The notes beneath the pieces are model-generated. The model searched no databases and was not told the origin of the DNA. It was given only the letters and a program-made list of their open reading frames with translations. 64,000 bases of DNA from positions 558,001 to 622,000 of the forward strand of contig NC_016461.1 of the NCBI RefSeq assembly GCF_000226115.1. The letters are read 5' to 3'. The position numbers and the translations under genes are program-made. This document shows positions 1-13,923 of this stretch, one piece after another (position 1 is the first letter of the stretch; each line of letters opens with the position of its first letter). This DNA is from Thermothielavioides terrestris NRRL 8126. Taxonomy: Eukaryota; Ascomycota; Sordariomycetes; Sordariales; Chaetomiaceae.

Positions 1-3000
1 AAAGGATATAATGTCTAGATAGGTATATCGTCTAAAGTCTTTAAGAAGTAAATGTCTTAGTCTTTAATTATCTAAATATAGAACGAGCTAAACTAATAGT
101 ACTTCAACTTCTAGACTAAGCTTATATCTAGTTGCTAAACGTTATTATAGACGAGGATAAGGTTGCTAATAAATATTACTATATTTTCTAAGCGAAATTT
201 ATATTTATAGGCCTTATTATAGTATTCGACTAGCTTTTTATAAGCTATAGCAACTTATTTAGTAGCAATTTCGTAGTTATACTTAGCTTCTTAGAGGATA
301 TAAATATAAAGGGTAATAAGCTTTGTATAGAGTCTTATAGGATCCTCTCCCTCTATCTAGGTATAGACAGAGTCTTAGATAAGAATTTGCTAGGTAAGAA
401 CATTAAACTCGACTAGACTAATAGGCTTATAGTTATAGGTAAGAAAGAAAGGAGATATTCTATAAGAGCCTTTAACGGTTGTACAATCTATATATAAGAT
501 ATATAGAAGGAGCTCCCTCCACCTTTTTCCTATACTATCAGTTATCTTTATAAACGAGGTGGCAATTAGGATATAGCTAGCCTTATTTACTTTGTTCGTA
601 TATAAATTATATAGCGAGATAATAACTCTTCTAATCTATAGCTTATAGAGGATCTTCTTGACTTTGCCCTTAAACTTAGAGCCTTCGTCGACGACTATAA
701 CAATGGGGTAGCCCTAACGACAAAGGATATACTATATAATAAAGGACTTAATAGCCTTAGAGGACTTGTTTAGTAGGATCTTAGCCTCGATATATCCTAT
801 AAGATCGTTGTACGCCTCGACGAGGAAATACTTCTTCTCCCTATAGCTAGACGGTATATATTAGATATCAAGATGCTATTTAGTAAAAGGGAAAGGCAGA
901 GGCGTAGTCTAGTTTGCTACTTCCTTAAACCTCTAAGTATTATACGTCTAATATAGTGTATAAGCCTAGATCTACTCTACTATATCTTCGTATATACTAC
1001 GCTAATAGTAGTAGTTCATTATTCGTTAGTATATCGCCTCTCTCCTATAATAGCTAACTTCGCTATAGTACTAGTCGAAGATTAAACGCCTTTTTTTAGA
1101 GGTGTCAACAACGTATCTATAATACTACGAATAGTTTATACTTTAGAGGAAAAGGTGACGATCTTCAACGAAGTACTTTACTACTTCTCTTTTGAGCTAA
1201 CGTCGCTTTTAATATAGCCTATAGCCTAGTAGGGTCTCTATCGTCGATAGGAAGTAAGTGATGTCCTAGGAACGCTAGGAGTAACTGTTCTAAAGGCGAA
1301 TAGGCTCTAGCTTCCCTTTCGAATACAATGCCTCTTTGCCTATATAGTTAATAAAGATCTAGGCATCGACCTAATCGTTGATATCCTCCTCTACTTCCTT
1401 CTCTATATAGTTAGAGGGCCTAGGAGGTTTATAGGACAATACGTTGGCTACAACGTTCTTAGGACCTAGGATATACTTAACTTCGAAGTCAAATAGATAG
1501 ATCTAGGCGATCTAGTATATTATTAGAGTACCTAGGACATCGTTTACAGTACTATTGAGCTAATAGACTAGAACTAGAGAATTAGTCTCTATGATAAAAC
1601 GTATACTAAAGAGGTAGCGACGAAAACGCTTTAGGAGGAAGAGTAGCCCTTTTAACTCCCTCTTTATAGTATTGTACCGCTTCTCTACCTTTGACTAGAT
1701 ACCGCTCTCGAACTAGTATAGGTATCTTTTACTATTAAAGCCAACCTACTTAAGTACCCCGCCCTATCTAAGAATACTAGTGTTGTAGACTAAAAAGATT
1801 ATACTGAACTAAGGATTACTATAGATAAGTGTCGCTAAAACTAGAGTAGTAATGATTTTCTCCTTTAGCTCGTCTATCGCTTTCTATTCAGAGGGCCCCT
1901 AGGTCTATTTAATATCTTTCTTTATTAAGGCGTATAGAGGAATTGTAATGATTATAAAACCTTTGATCTAAATCTAGTAGTATCCGACTATTCTAATAAA
2001 GGTATATACCTCCTTGACGTTAAAATAGGTCTTCTACTCTTTTATCTTAATTACCTTCGTTTCCTTAGGAAGGCGCCCCTCTAATATATAGAGATAACTA
2101 AGTAGGACTACTTTTAGTTGTATCTACTTCGATTTCTTAGCGACGATAGTCGTATCTACTAGCTCTATATTTAGTAACACTATATCGATGTTTTTAAGAT
2201 GCTCAACAACAAATTCTCGACGTCCCCCTTTGTCTAGATAGCTAGTATAATTAGATTAGAGACCTTTTATAGCAATATCGTCTAGGTAGATATAATAAAT
2301 ATTAGGGATAAAGTCACTGAAGATCGTCGTTATAGCTCGCTAGAACTAGGCAATAGAATTTGTACCTCCTATCGACAATGTATATATATAGAAGAGCCTA
2401 ATTAGTGTTATAAAAGTCGTTAAATCCTAGCTATACTTATAGAGGTTAACCTAGTTGTATCTAGAGAAGAGATCTAAGAGGGATATTAGTCTATAGCCTT
2501 TAAAGTCTTTACTAAATTCCTCTATAGTAGATAGAACGAAAGTATCGTAAATCGTTATAGCATTAGCCTTTTAAGTATCATTGATAAGCTATAAACTATT
2601 GTCCTTTTTTAGAACTAGGAACTAGTTATTACGATAGCTCGTATAGCTATACTCAATGATTCCTTATATTTACCTCTCTTTAAGTAGATCAACGACTTTC
2701 TATATTAGTAGTTTTAGGATTAGGATCGACTTACTCTGCTAGGCCTTATATAGGATAGTCCTAATATACTAGGGCAGAACAACGTCTTTATAGATATACC
2801 TACATTTAGTAAAATCCTATATAAGCGTAGCCTCCCAGTTCTATAAGATCTTAGCGAACATCTCTCTCTCTAGCTTAGTGAGAAAACTGTCTATAGTAGT
2901 AAACATTTCTTAAAGGTGCTCCTCGGTAAATCTCGAGCCTAGCTTAAGATCTAAGAAACGAGGGACTATAAGGTCTTCCTAGTCCTTCTCGAAATATATC

Positions 3001-6000
3001 TTAGCTTTAGCCTTCGTAAGCTACTTTTCTCGCTATAACGGGTCTCCCTCTAGCGTAGAGCTATCCGACGGTACCGAGTCGATAGGCTAAACCTTGTTTA
3101 CGATATTCTTCTAGAGCGTAAACGTCCTTAGGGCCTCTCTAAACTCGTAGTAAAACACTTGCCTTAGCCTTCGGTTAGAAAAGGGGTTTCTAATCGGGGT
3201 CCCCCTCTTCCCTTTTGAATAGGGCAACAATTTGATCTTACCCTTCTTCTTCTATCTAGATAGAGAAGACAATAAATAAGAATATATAATGTAAAAAAGA
3301 ATACTAAGGAGTAGTATATAGGATTTCTATAAAACAAAATGAAAAACCGCTTTACCTATATAATCGTTGAGGAAACTAAGGGCAGTCTCGCCCTCCTCTA
3401 TCTCTACCTAGTCAAGGATTTTTTTAGGACTCTTCGTTAATCTTTAAAATTACTTTTAAGTAGATAGTTATATTAGGGATAGTAGGCAATTCTACTAAGT
3501 AATCTTCTTAGAGACGATATATACCTAGACTATCTTCCTCTCTATAATTAGATTAATAGTAATTAGGTTACTATTATAATAATTGAAGGTTAAAGCAATA
3601 TCTTTAACGAATAGTATACCAAGGATTACTTTATAGCTACTAGCAATGTCCTTAGTTATAAAGAAGTGAAGGTTAATACCGACTCCTCCTAGGTATAGAG
3701 TGACCTAAGTCTCTTCGATAAACGGTACTAAGCTATAAAGACCCTTCGAAATAACCTTAGTAGGCTAATATAGTATTGTATACTTCTCGACAACACTTAT
3801 CGAGATATAGTTGTACTTTAAACCAAAGTCGATTAGAGCAAGGTACTTATTATAATAGCTCTTTTCGAACTAGATATATAGAGTAGGAAGAGACTATACT
3901 TTTGTCATTGTACTAAGTTCTATATATTATAAGACTAAAAGCGTCGAGATAGACTTCTAAAGTAAGATATAGATATAATCGGCAACGTCTCTAGGTAGAC
4001 CTTTATAAATCCAACGCTCCTAGAAGCTTCTTATATAGATGCCCTATACACCGTCCTTAGTGACTTCGAAGATTACTAGAACCGTCTTAGTCTAACTAGA
4101 GGAAAAGTTGTCAAGTATATTTATATTAGTATATAGAGCCTATATATAGACCTTTATATCTTTTAATATAGTAGTCGGTCTATTAGGCTTAGGAACACTA
4201 GACCCTTTATAGTCAATGACCTCGACGTTAGTGGAAATGCCCTATAGGTATACAATTAAAGTGTCCTTATACTTAAGCGAAATGTAGACTAAGTTATTAA
4301 GGGTTAGACTAGTCTTTGCCTTTATTATAGTATAGATTATATCCTTTATATATAAAAGCAATATAGCAACCTTTAACGTAGGTAGTTTAGACTATAGCTC
4401 CTCTTTCTTTGTACGATTCGTTATAGCTAGGTTCTTAAGGATAGTTATACAAGGAGGCTCCACTAGAGGTATAGGAGTGTCGCCTATCTAGAAGTTATCT
4501 TCCCTTTCGTCTTTAACGAACCAACGTTTAGTAGGCGATATACCTTGAAGTATAGTCTCCGCTTCTTCGTCTACTTCCTCTTTAGCTTCCTCCTTAGTCT
4601 AGTTAGAGAGAGGAAGAGGTAGTTAGTAGAATTCGTTAGCCTTTAGCGTAGGCCGTAGAACAATCTTCTAAGTCAAGATACAACCTCCCTTTAATAGAAC
4701 TATATAAAACGACAACTAATTAGACGCTATATAATAGAAGACGGAGATGAGCTTAGGCTCCCCTTCGTATATAAGACGATTGATCGTCGTCTAGACGGTT
4801 GTAGGCTTTTAATATAGTTTAGGCTATTAGAGGTAGTGCTTATTTAGTACTAGGGATATATCTAGTTTAAATAGACAACTATTTAGATGCTTATACTTAC
4901 GATAGTACGCCTAGTATATAGGGTAGCTGTTATACTATAGGCAATAGGCTATATATACGAGGATAAGCTAGCCGATCTTGCTAACCTCTTATATATTGTC
5001 AACATTTACCTTTGTAAAGGTGATCGTCTTAGCTAGTGTATAGCCCTTCTTACTCCTATCGCCAAGGCAATAGTCTATACCCTTATAATACATTAGACCT
5101 ATAGCTATAGCTTTTATAGCTTCTATATACTCGAGGACTATATAGTTAGAGTTACTACAATAGTAGCAATAGCCAGAGCTTATAGGTCTACTATAGCTAG
5201 AAGGATAACTATTAATATATAGGCTAGTAATGAAGCTAATACGTCTTTCCTATAAGCGGCTCCGCTATTGGAAATACGTCTAGAGAACCTTAATCTCGTT
5301 AGAAGTAAGATCGATTCTATATAAATGGAGGGCCTCGATCTTTTATTTAAACTACTTAGCGATCTTCTACTTTTAGATATATAGACGCTAGAGCTAATTA
5401 GCTAGATCGTCGATATTGTTAGGTATAGGTATAAGAGCTTTCTTTGGCTCTTCCTCTTCCTACTTCTATAGCTTAAGGGTCGTCTTAATAGTAGGTATAG
5501 CTAGAAGCGAGTAATACTTTTATAGATCGATCTTATATTTGTAGGTCTTAAGAAAGAGGTCTCCTATATTAAGACCCTTCTAAAAAGTATCCTAAACGAA
5601 CTTAAGGAAGTCTACCTACTTTATAGTATAGATAGAGTCCTTATTATCCTTCTTTAGGGTACACTAACGGTCCTTAAGAGCTACTTAGATCCGCTAATCA
5701 AGTATATACTATATAGTTAGAACGATTATATACTATAGCTCCTTATAAACTTTGGCAAAGGCGATAGCATATATATAGTCGATTAATTTGAAGTAGTTGT
5801 AAATAACTTTGCTAACTAGCTAGTATCTCCCTTCGATTAGATTACAAAGGTAACCTCTGTCTCTATACTACTTAGGATCGTTGCTCTTCTAGTGTTTTAA
5901 AAACTTAGCTTTGAAAGCTACCTAGGTCTCTTAGTCCTTTTTCTCTTAGTGACGGATAATAGGCTAAATTGTAGTATTGTACTAAAGCTTGAATAGATAT

Positions 6001-6900
6001 ATATAGGTCTTGTTATTAGTGACCTAATGAGCTTTATACATTTCTTTGAAGGTCTCGATCTAACGTATAGCATTCTAACTAGAGAAGTAGCCTTGAAGGC
6101 TAGCCTTCGCTAAGGTTGGAAAGGTTGTACTAAGTATAGTAGTAAGAATATACTTAGTTATCTTCTTTAGAGCTTTAGCTTTAGAGAGATTAGAAGGTGT
6201 TACTATAGGTACCTCTATATAGATAGGTAGAGTAGAGGTATCTAGCGAAGACGGAAGGGGTGTCTATACCGCTTTAGCTAGGTCTTCTTCGCTTAGTATA
6301 CCTTAGAAAGGCTATAAGATAGATACGTCCTTAGACTCTCCCTTAGAGATTAGTATCAAGATTAATAGTATTATAGAGGTCGATAGAATTCCTAGAGCTT
6401 CTATAGACAATATACGTATATATCGCTAGAGTCTAGTTATTAGACACTTTGTTATTGTCTTCGAGAAAGGCAACGACTATATTGATAGACTATAAAAAGA
6501 CTAATATATATACTTCTATAGGAATATCGACTTCTTTAACGTCTATCTAGAGGAAGAAAACTTTTTAAGAAGCTAGGTTCCTTTGGAATATATAGTCTAA
6601 ATACTCCGAAGGATAACTATAGGTTCTTTATAGATTACTTAGATACCTCTAGCAACCAATATACTAGACCCAACTAGTATAATAACGGTAAGAGTATAGC
6701 TCTTAAGAAGAAAAGCAAAAGTCTATACTAAGACCTTATATCCAATATAAAATAGTATTAGATATATTGTTAGAAGGAGCTAAGTGTCGTAAAGGTATAG
6801 TCCCGAGCTTAGAAGCTTATAAGTAGCTACTACGTTTAACTACTTTCGTAACTAGTTTAGCTAGACTAGGGAAGAAAATAATAATTAATGAAAATTCTAC
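1..6900 (-). mobile_element. RIP-degraded Ty3/gypsy retrotransposon (first family), cut by the left window edge
   Basis: Reading the minus strand and treating TAG as a mutated Gln or Trp codon gives a continuous gypsy polyprotein. From right to left: a gag-like segment (about 6400-4600) with a mutated zinc-knuckle remnant near 5170 (CYYC, later Cys lost), a protease/linker zone (about 4300-3300), reverse transcriptase (about 2960-2200) with the catalytic box YLDDIAIKG at 2258-2292, and an integrase core (about 1130-600) reading TTPLPFPFTK and later ILCRQGYPIVIVVDEGSKF. The frame is broken by dozens of stops, mostly TAG, so no protein is made. The element continues beyond base 1, so its 3' LTR is not visible. 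It is a different family from the elements at 23-44 kb: the reverse transcriptase and integrase motifs differ and I see no chromodomain. The right boundary is uncertain. Confidence 0.8.
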
Positions 6901-7597
6901 TTTTGTCTCTACTTAGGAGGATAAAACTATTGTCTTTCGATTAGGTTAGCGTTTTACGACCGCTACATTGATAATAACGAAGCCTTAATAGGTTTTCAAA
7001 GTGTTAGGGATAACGGGATATCTTTTCGATGCCCTATACCGTCTAGGCAAAGGAAGGTCTTCTAGGACAAGGTCTCAATAGACCCCTAGAACGTATATAC
7101 CTCAATAGGTTTCTATACTTTCCAGAGATGCTAGTATCGGTATACTAGAGCCTCAATAGGTCAGCTATATCATCGTCGTATAGCTATCAATATAGTATTA
7201 TATAGTTCTATAATCTCAAAAGACTTTATAGTCTATATTGTCCTATTTAGATATAGAGCTAAGCTCCTCTCCGATTAAGCCCCTATTTGAAATAGTGCAA
7301 AACCTCTATACTAACCTACCCTACTATACCTAGGATTAGGCGTACGAGATAGCTTCTAAAGGAATATAGTGTACCTTTGGACAGATGAAGATAGTGTATA
7401 TCGAATAGTAGGAAGGATGTCTCCTAAGAGGAAGATATATAGCTTAGGTACGTCTAGTGGGATATAACAGAAAGACAAAAGACAATAAGAATACGGTTAG
7501 AGCTCAATAGCTCGAATGCCTATTGTCTAGATAGAGGTAGAACAACGAAAGGAGAGGCTCAATAGCCTTCTTAGAAGAAGGAGGACTATCAACGTAG

Positions 7598-7703
7598 TGT
7601 CAACGAACGTATATTGACAATTGCTTTATATCTTGCTTAATGATAAAGAAGATGGGCTTAGCCTATTTAAATATATATGATTAGAGGGCTAGACCCCCTG
7701 ACA
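7598..7703 (-). repeat. Candidate short LTR-like sequence next to the first gypsy remnant
   Basis: A 106-bp stretch begins TGTCAACG and ends CCCCCTGACA on the plus strand, so it has TGTCA...TGACA inverted ends. On the minus strand it contains a TATATATTTAAATAGG promoter-like motif. It lies upstream (minus-strand sense) of the gypsy gag remnant, where a 5' LTR would sit. No partner copy is in the window, and 106 bp is short for an LTR, so the call is tentative. Confidence 0.25.
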
Positions 7704-7749
7704 ACGAATACAACGCTCTAAGACAAATAGAAAAGCAGAAAAACTAGGT

Positions 7750-10700
7750 CCCCCTATGTCTAGGTAGTCCATTACCCTAATCTAGTATATATAGTAGCTA
7801 GACCTAGTCGACCTAGTTGAAGGCGCCCTTTAGATCTAGTTATAGTAGCAAGGTATAGGCGCTATATGCCTATATTGTCTTTACTATATCGGTCACTACC
7901 TAGATTGCTACTTTAGTAGACCTATACTAACGAAAGCCTATCTATATCTCTAGGAGTAGCTTATACACTTTGGCTATATATATTACCTAGTCTATAATAG
8001 CTATCTCGATAACCTTGTCTACTATACTTAGCAGCGATATTAGGCAATATACCTCTATTTCCTTTAGCTGCTCTAGCGACTTCCCTAGCTTCCTAAGGAC
8101 TACTACCTATATAGCGTAGAATCTATATAGGAAGTGCTCTAGCCGAAAGTAGGTATATATAATTGCTATAAGCACCTTCGATAAGTTGCCTTCTTTGTTA
8201 TAGGCCTTAAGGAATTTGTTGGTAAGGAGGTCTTCGCTAGGCGCCTTGTTTAATCCTATATAGCTTATAATCTTAGTGATCTCCGCGCCGCTAACCCTCT
8301 AGTCGATAGGCATAGTATTATAAAAGGACCTTTTAGGCTAGTCTTAGTTAGATATATTGTCGTACTACGCTTATAAGGTAGAGAAGAAGCGTCCTACTAG
8401 CGTCTCCGCTTTCTAGGCGTATATTATAGCGCTTTAGGGCTCGCTAGGCCTTGGCTAGAGCGTTGGCAACGCTAATAGCTTAGGGCGTTGATGACTATAA
8501 AGCTATATCTACCTCTCAATATCCTATATCAGCTTCTACTTCTACGACGCTCTAGCAAGCAAATAGCGCTAGTATAGCGTCTACGACCGATAGGCATAGC
8601 GCTTAAACCGCTATATTGCCTTACGATAATACATTTAGGAGCTCGCTATATAGCTTAACTACTAAGTGCGTTTAGCCCTCCTTGCCTTCTATATTGCCTT
8701 ATCAACTTCGAAGTTCTACTATAGTATATAGGACCCCTAGTTGAGCTTATAGCGTAGCGCTACTACGTTCGCTATACTAGTTAGCTTATATATAAGGGTA
8801 TTTATTGCCCCCTCGAGCTTATCCACTATATTAATCTCCTCTAGTAGAGTTAGGAACTAGGCCTTAGCCTTGCACCTCTTATAGTCTAGTAGCGCTTAGC
8901 TATAGCCCTATAGCGTAGTAGCTCTGCCACTGCTCCCCCTTAGTAGCACTTTAGCTACTTAGGGTATATAGTCTAAGCCTACTAAGTTAAATGGCCTTAG
9001 CTACTAGGTACTGCTACCCTATATTGCCTAGATATAGTCGATCGTACTATCTCTATTACTATATTGTATTTAGGTAGACGTGCTATATAGCGTATATAGC
9101 TCGAGCTTCTATTCTACTACGATCTAAAGTAGTATATTTGCTAATCGAGAGATATAGTTGTACTTGTCCTATATTAGGTAATAGGCATTAAAGTCGCCTA
9201 TAAGCACATTACGCCCTCTCAGCTCCTGCTCTACTAGGGTATAGAGTAGCAACTACTATCCTAGCTCCTAGTTAGGTAAGTAAATAGACTATATTGTAAA
9301 GGGGTCCGACCCTTCCTTCTTAAATGTTATAGCTACCTAATCCTTCCCCGCCTTAGCCGACTATATTATATAGTCGAGGCGCTTACTTATATATAGCACT
9401 GCCTTGCCAACGCTATATACTATCTTATATTAGCTACCCTACCTATATAGCGGAGCTAGGGGAGTTGTATCTAGGTGGATTAGTAGTTCCTATATCGCTA
9501 CAAGGTCGAACTCCTCCCTACTCTCCAACGCTTAGCTAAGGCGGTTTCTACTACTATCGGTATTCCAATAGAGCACTCTTAGCATTATAGCTATATACTT
9601 GGCGTAGAATAGAGGCCCTTAGTCATTACTATATTAGGCTATAAAGCTAGTTCTACACTCGCGCTATATAGGGGCGCTATACGAGCTATACTCCTAGCCT
9701 ATACTCTAGCTCCTTAGAAGGTCTATAAAAGTACTCTAAACTAGAATAAGTCTATACTATTGGATTGTCCTACCCTCTAGATATCGGTAGGCTAGCCCAC
9801 TTTAGTAAAGCACTTCCTTAGGCGCTACTCCCCTAACTTGCCCTCTTAGCTCCCCTACTATATACTTGCCTCTATAGCTACTATCGTCCAAGGCTAGGGT
9901 ATATAGAAGGTGAGTAGGTAGTCGTTGAACTGCTCCCTTATACGCTAGCGCTACTCCCTTACTATCTTATAGCTCGTATCAAAGGCTATATAAGCGCCTC
10001 TATAGTTGATATACTTTAGCCTATTCCTAGCTAGGTCGATCTTAACTAGGCACTTTGCCTCTTGCTCCCTCGCTATATCGCTATCGCTATATACTATATA
10101 GACGTAGATTAGATAGCGTACCTTCTCCTCTTTATAAAATGTCGCTTTATATCTTTATTTCCTATATTTAAAGTCTAGGATCGTATATACTATATCCTTG
10201 AAACGTTTATAAAGGTAGACTATATAATCGAGTAGGACCTCTTAGTGGATAAGCTTCGTTGCCTCTTTGACTATATACAACTCAACTAGTATATATATTG
10301 TTTATAGCCCTTAACCGTCCTCGGTACTTCCTTATAGTGCTTATAGCCTTATATATACGATCTAAACTTTATTCTCCTTTGCTAAGTCTACTACTAAATA
10401 GTTAGCGTTACTACTATACTTTGTTAAGATAGCTAGCCGAACGCCCTTTATAAGCACTATAAAAGTATAACGTTTAAGTATCGTAGTCGCTCTAAACGTA
10501 GCTATAATCTATACCTTGTTGTCTTTATCAGTAAAGTACGCTTAACGGTCCTCCTCGAAGGTAACTACTATATTCCTACTCCTTAGTAGCTTCCTTACTA
10601 CGATTATACTACTTCTACTACCTCTAGTCGTCGTTTCTATCATCGCTATAGCTATATTGACCGCCTAAACTATATTGCTTACACTCCTATTGATGATATC

Positions 10701-11260
10701 TATAGACGTCTACCTAAGGTCCACTATAAGCTTATAGAATAGCTTTTTCGATATATACTATATATAGCTTTTAAGTAGCTAGGGCACTACCATTGTAACT
10801 ATACTCTGCCCTACTACCTAGGCCTAGGTCTTCGTCTATATACCTCTAGCGCCTATCTATATCCCGACCTTATTCCTAATTTATATAACCTCCTCTTTAA
10901 TATAGTCGACACTTCTATATAGCTTATATATATCGTAAAGGCAATTTAGCTCGTCCTAGAACACCTTATAGTAGTACGCCCTTATAGTAGCCTATATATA
11001 TAGCTATATCTCTAGCGGCACTAGGGTATAGAACTCCTATAAAAGCCTTAATCGCTTATCGCTAACGCCCTCTATATGTATATTCCCATCGTTCGTAGCT
11101 CCTATAGAAGGGAGCCTAAGTCTTCGGTCGCGTAGGTCGGGGTACTCGCGTATATTAGCCATGGCGTCGCAACTTACGGCTTCTACTATCGGGCTATCGC
11201 TACCGCCATCGCGACCTACGTAGCTGCTACGCCCCCTCTACAGCATCGCAGATAGGGGTA
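7750..11260 (-). mobile_element. RIP-degraded Tad-like LINE (non-LTR retrotransposon), 3' truncated
   Basis: On the minus strand a first frame starts at an ATG whose first base is 11162 (MANIREYPDLRD...) and reads as a Tad-type ORF1 (gag-like) until about 9700, with TAG stops. A second frame follows: an endonuclease/exonuclease/phosphatase domain starting near 9590 (LRVLYWNTDSSRNRLS) with the catalytic motif LIGDFNAYY near 9190-9215, then a reverse transcriptase (about 8250-7770) reading EIQIGFRQYRSTKVAIQVV and TLLLQLDLKGAFNQVD. Similarity stops just after this last motif. The YADD catalytic box, the rest of the polymerase and the 3' tail are missing. The left junction near 7750-7770 is therefore a truncation or later insertion. 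Family assignment rests on motif recognition. Confidence 0.75.
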
Positions 11261-11349
11261 ACCAAGTACGCTAAGAACGCTCGCGCTATCAGAATCGATT
11301 TTAGCTCAATAGTTCCTTCGCAATTAGCGTTTAAGTACAAAGAGCTTTT

Positions 11350-13340
11350 TTTTAGCTGCCTATATATATACCTTATATTCTAGCCTATAAGGTTTACGAA
11401 TCTATATATTTCTAGCGTTTAAGACAAGATATTCTAGCGCCTCTAAACTTAGATAACTAGCTCTAATATACTAGAAGGTAGCTAGGTCTTCTCTTTCTAG
11501 GAGTAGGTCCTTCAAGGGCTTGCTCCTCCTAAATTCTTTATAACTATAGCGCTTACAGTTATAAGTCTCGTAAAGCTTCTAGGGAGTACCTAAAGTATAT
11601 TAGAGTAGGAGGAAAGAGCGTTGTATTGTAAGAAGGTTAGGTTGAACTTCTTAACTAGTTGCCTAAGTATAATACTCTTCTTTAATATTCCTCAATATAG
11701 TATATAATCTAGACTATAGTACTAAGCGCTCTATACTCAGAGGTATCTCTTTGATGTAAAAGCTTTCTATAACAATAACGTTGTCTATAATAAGGTCTTT
11801 AATATTTAGGATATATATATCGTTTAAAACGTTTTTAATAATCTATTTACTATAGCTAGAGATAGAGAAAGATATAGTACTAGCTCCTATAGTCTTACCA
11901 CTTATTTTAATAAATATACTAAAGACAAAGAGAGCTTTGTTATTAACGAAATTAACTGCTCTATAGTTGTTAAATAGGATATATTTGTTAAGTAGATATA
12001 GGCTAAATTTAAAAGATATAAATACGCTATATAGTCCTTCGAGTTTATTTACAATTACTAGATCGATAACAATATATACCTAGAGCGCTCTTAGAAATGA
12101 GGGACCTATACTACTATTGGAACTAGTAGCTTTAGCATTCAATAGTATATTCTAGATTTTTTAGCTAAACTTCTAAAGCTCTACCTAAAGGTCGTTCTAA
12201 CGTTCTTTAGTGAATCGCTAGCGTACTCTATTTACTATATTGCTTAAGAACGTTATACTATTTAGGGACTCCCTTATCAGAGTATACTGAAGTTGCTAAT
12301 ATTCTAAAGGAAGCTACTAATAGTGACGAGTCTTTAATATATATAGATAGTCGCGGTTCTTCTTATACTTCTAGCTATCTTTCTAATTGTTCTATACTCT
12401 TAAAAGTATAGAGTAGGCTCTGGGCTTTAGGTAGACTACCACTTTAGCTTAGAGGATCGCCTTAACTAAAAGAGCTAAGTCGAGGAGAGTTGGTCCCTTT
12501 CTATTAAGCTTCTTAGTTATACTAATGTCCTTTAATATATATATCGCCTACTTAAGATCTAAGCGCTTTTATATAGTCCTAAAGAATATAATAACGACTA
12601 TTGTATCTATAATTATAGCGATATTAGCTACCTTTATACGATAAAAGACTAAAATATACTTAAGAATCTAGGTCCTAGGTTCGATACTACTCTAACTACC
12701 TTTGGCGAGTATAGCTATATACTCCTTAGTAAATATAGTAAAGGTAGCGCTATTAGAGGGTACAATAATCTTATATAGTATTTAAATGAACCTATATATA
12801 CCAGTGATATTCTTAGCCTCTATAATATCGTATACAATATAGATATAGTAGTTACTAATAGATATATTAATTATTTTACGAAGCTTATTAACTATATAGA
12901 ATACTACAATGTCGATTATAGATCTTAAGAATACTTTATAGAGCTTAAGGAATTTATAGCGAATCTCGTCCTTAGTAGGCTCAGTTGACTAAAGTTCTTC
13001 ACTATAAGTAGTAGGATCAGCTACCTTCTAGGCCTATAACGCATTGTACTATACTTAAAGATAGCGATCTTAGACTATTTAACGAGTAGTACCCTAGGTA
13101 GGCTATATAGGAAGGCTAAGTATTTTATCCTCTATAGTGAGCTCGGTATCTAGGTCGATAATATATTAGATACGTAAGTTGTTAGCCTCTTAGCGAATAG
13201 CGGAGATCTATCGAGGCTAATCCTTAGGGCTATCGAGCATTAGAAGCGCTATAATAGCAATAGTGACGGTCTTCTCAGTTTTAAAAGATATCTTAAAGTA
13301 AACTAAGGTGTACTACGTTGTTTAAACTAAACGATAGGGG
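11350..13340 (-). mobile_element. RIP-degraded retroelement segment, probably Ty1/copia gag and protease
   Basis: The minus strand gives a long frame interrupted by TAG stops. An N-terminal gag-like region (about 13300-12200) is followed by a segment near 11980-11600 resembling the copia protease and pre-integrase zone: a NNKALFVFS block, then a beta-strand-rich stretch and YLYQGILKKS-like residues. No integrase core or reverse transcriptase follows, because the LINE begins at about 11260, so this is a fragment. No LTRs were found. The family call is an inference from layout and weak motif likeness. What is certain is heavily mutated former coding DNA with no intact gene. Confidence 0.4.
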
Positions 13341-13923
13341 TAATATAAACTTATAAGAGTTGTTAACGATCGAGAAGACTTAAAGTAGTTATAGAAGAAA
13401 AGAAGAAGGATAGCCTTGACTAGGCTATACCGCTATTATAAGTGTTGTACGCGAACTAGGCTTATAACTGAGGAGAGTAGCGAAGTGGGGCTATATAGAA
13501 TGTAGAGATATATGTATTGAGAGAGGTACTCCTCTTATGCAGGGTGGGAGGAGCACCGAGGTCTATATATATATGTGGGCAGAGCTGACATATGCCCCCT
13601 GAGCGCAGGGAGCCTGGCAGATGGAGTCACGTGTGCACTAGCATGCGACAACAAGTATATCCGCGAGTTGTCTGTTGTTAAGCTGTCCTGTAATCAATTG
13701 TGTGCACCTGGGTGGCACTTGCTTGATTCTGCAAAGTCCCGATGTAATCCGCGGCTGGTAGGTGAACTCCCTGGCGTTTATCGTGGGTGACACCGACAGG
13801 CAGACAAGCGCAAGAAATTCAGCACGCGCCCAGTTACACCGCCAACACGGCGGTGGTATCTCATTGTATTGCAACAACAAATCTCATATGACAAGAAAGA
13901 TGCGAGAAAAAAAGAAAAATACA
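13341..13923. other. Boundary between AT-rich transposon block and gene island; NOP7 3' flank
   Basis: Base composition shifts over about 150 bp near 13450-13600 from TA-rich to mixed GC-rich. The part next to NOP7 should contain its 3' UTR and polyadenylation site. I see no gene here; short open frames are not supported by any recognisable motif. Confidence 0.5.

Noticed and set aside
1..13400. CRISPR-like or bacterial interpretation of the AT-rich repeats
   Set aside because: No regularly spaced repeats; retroelement motifs and fungal genes with introns show eukaryotic DNA.
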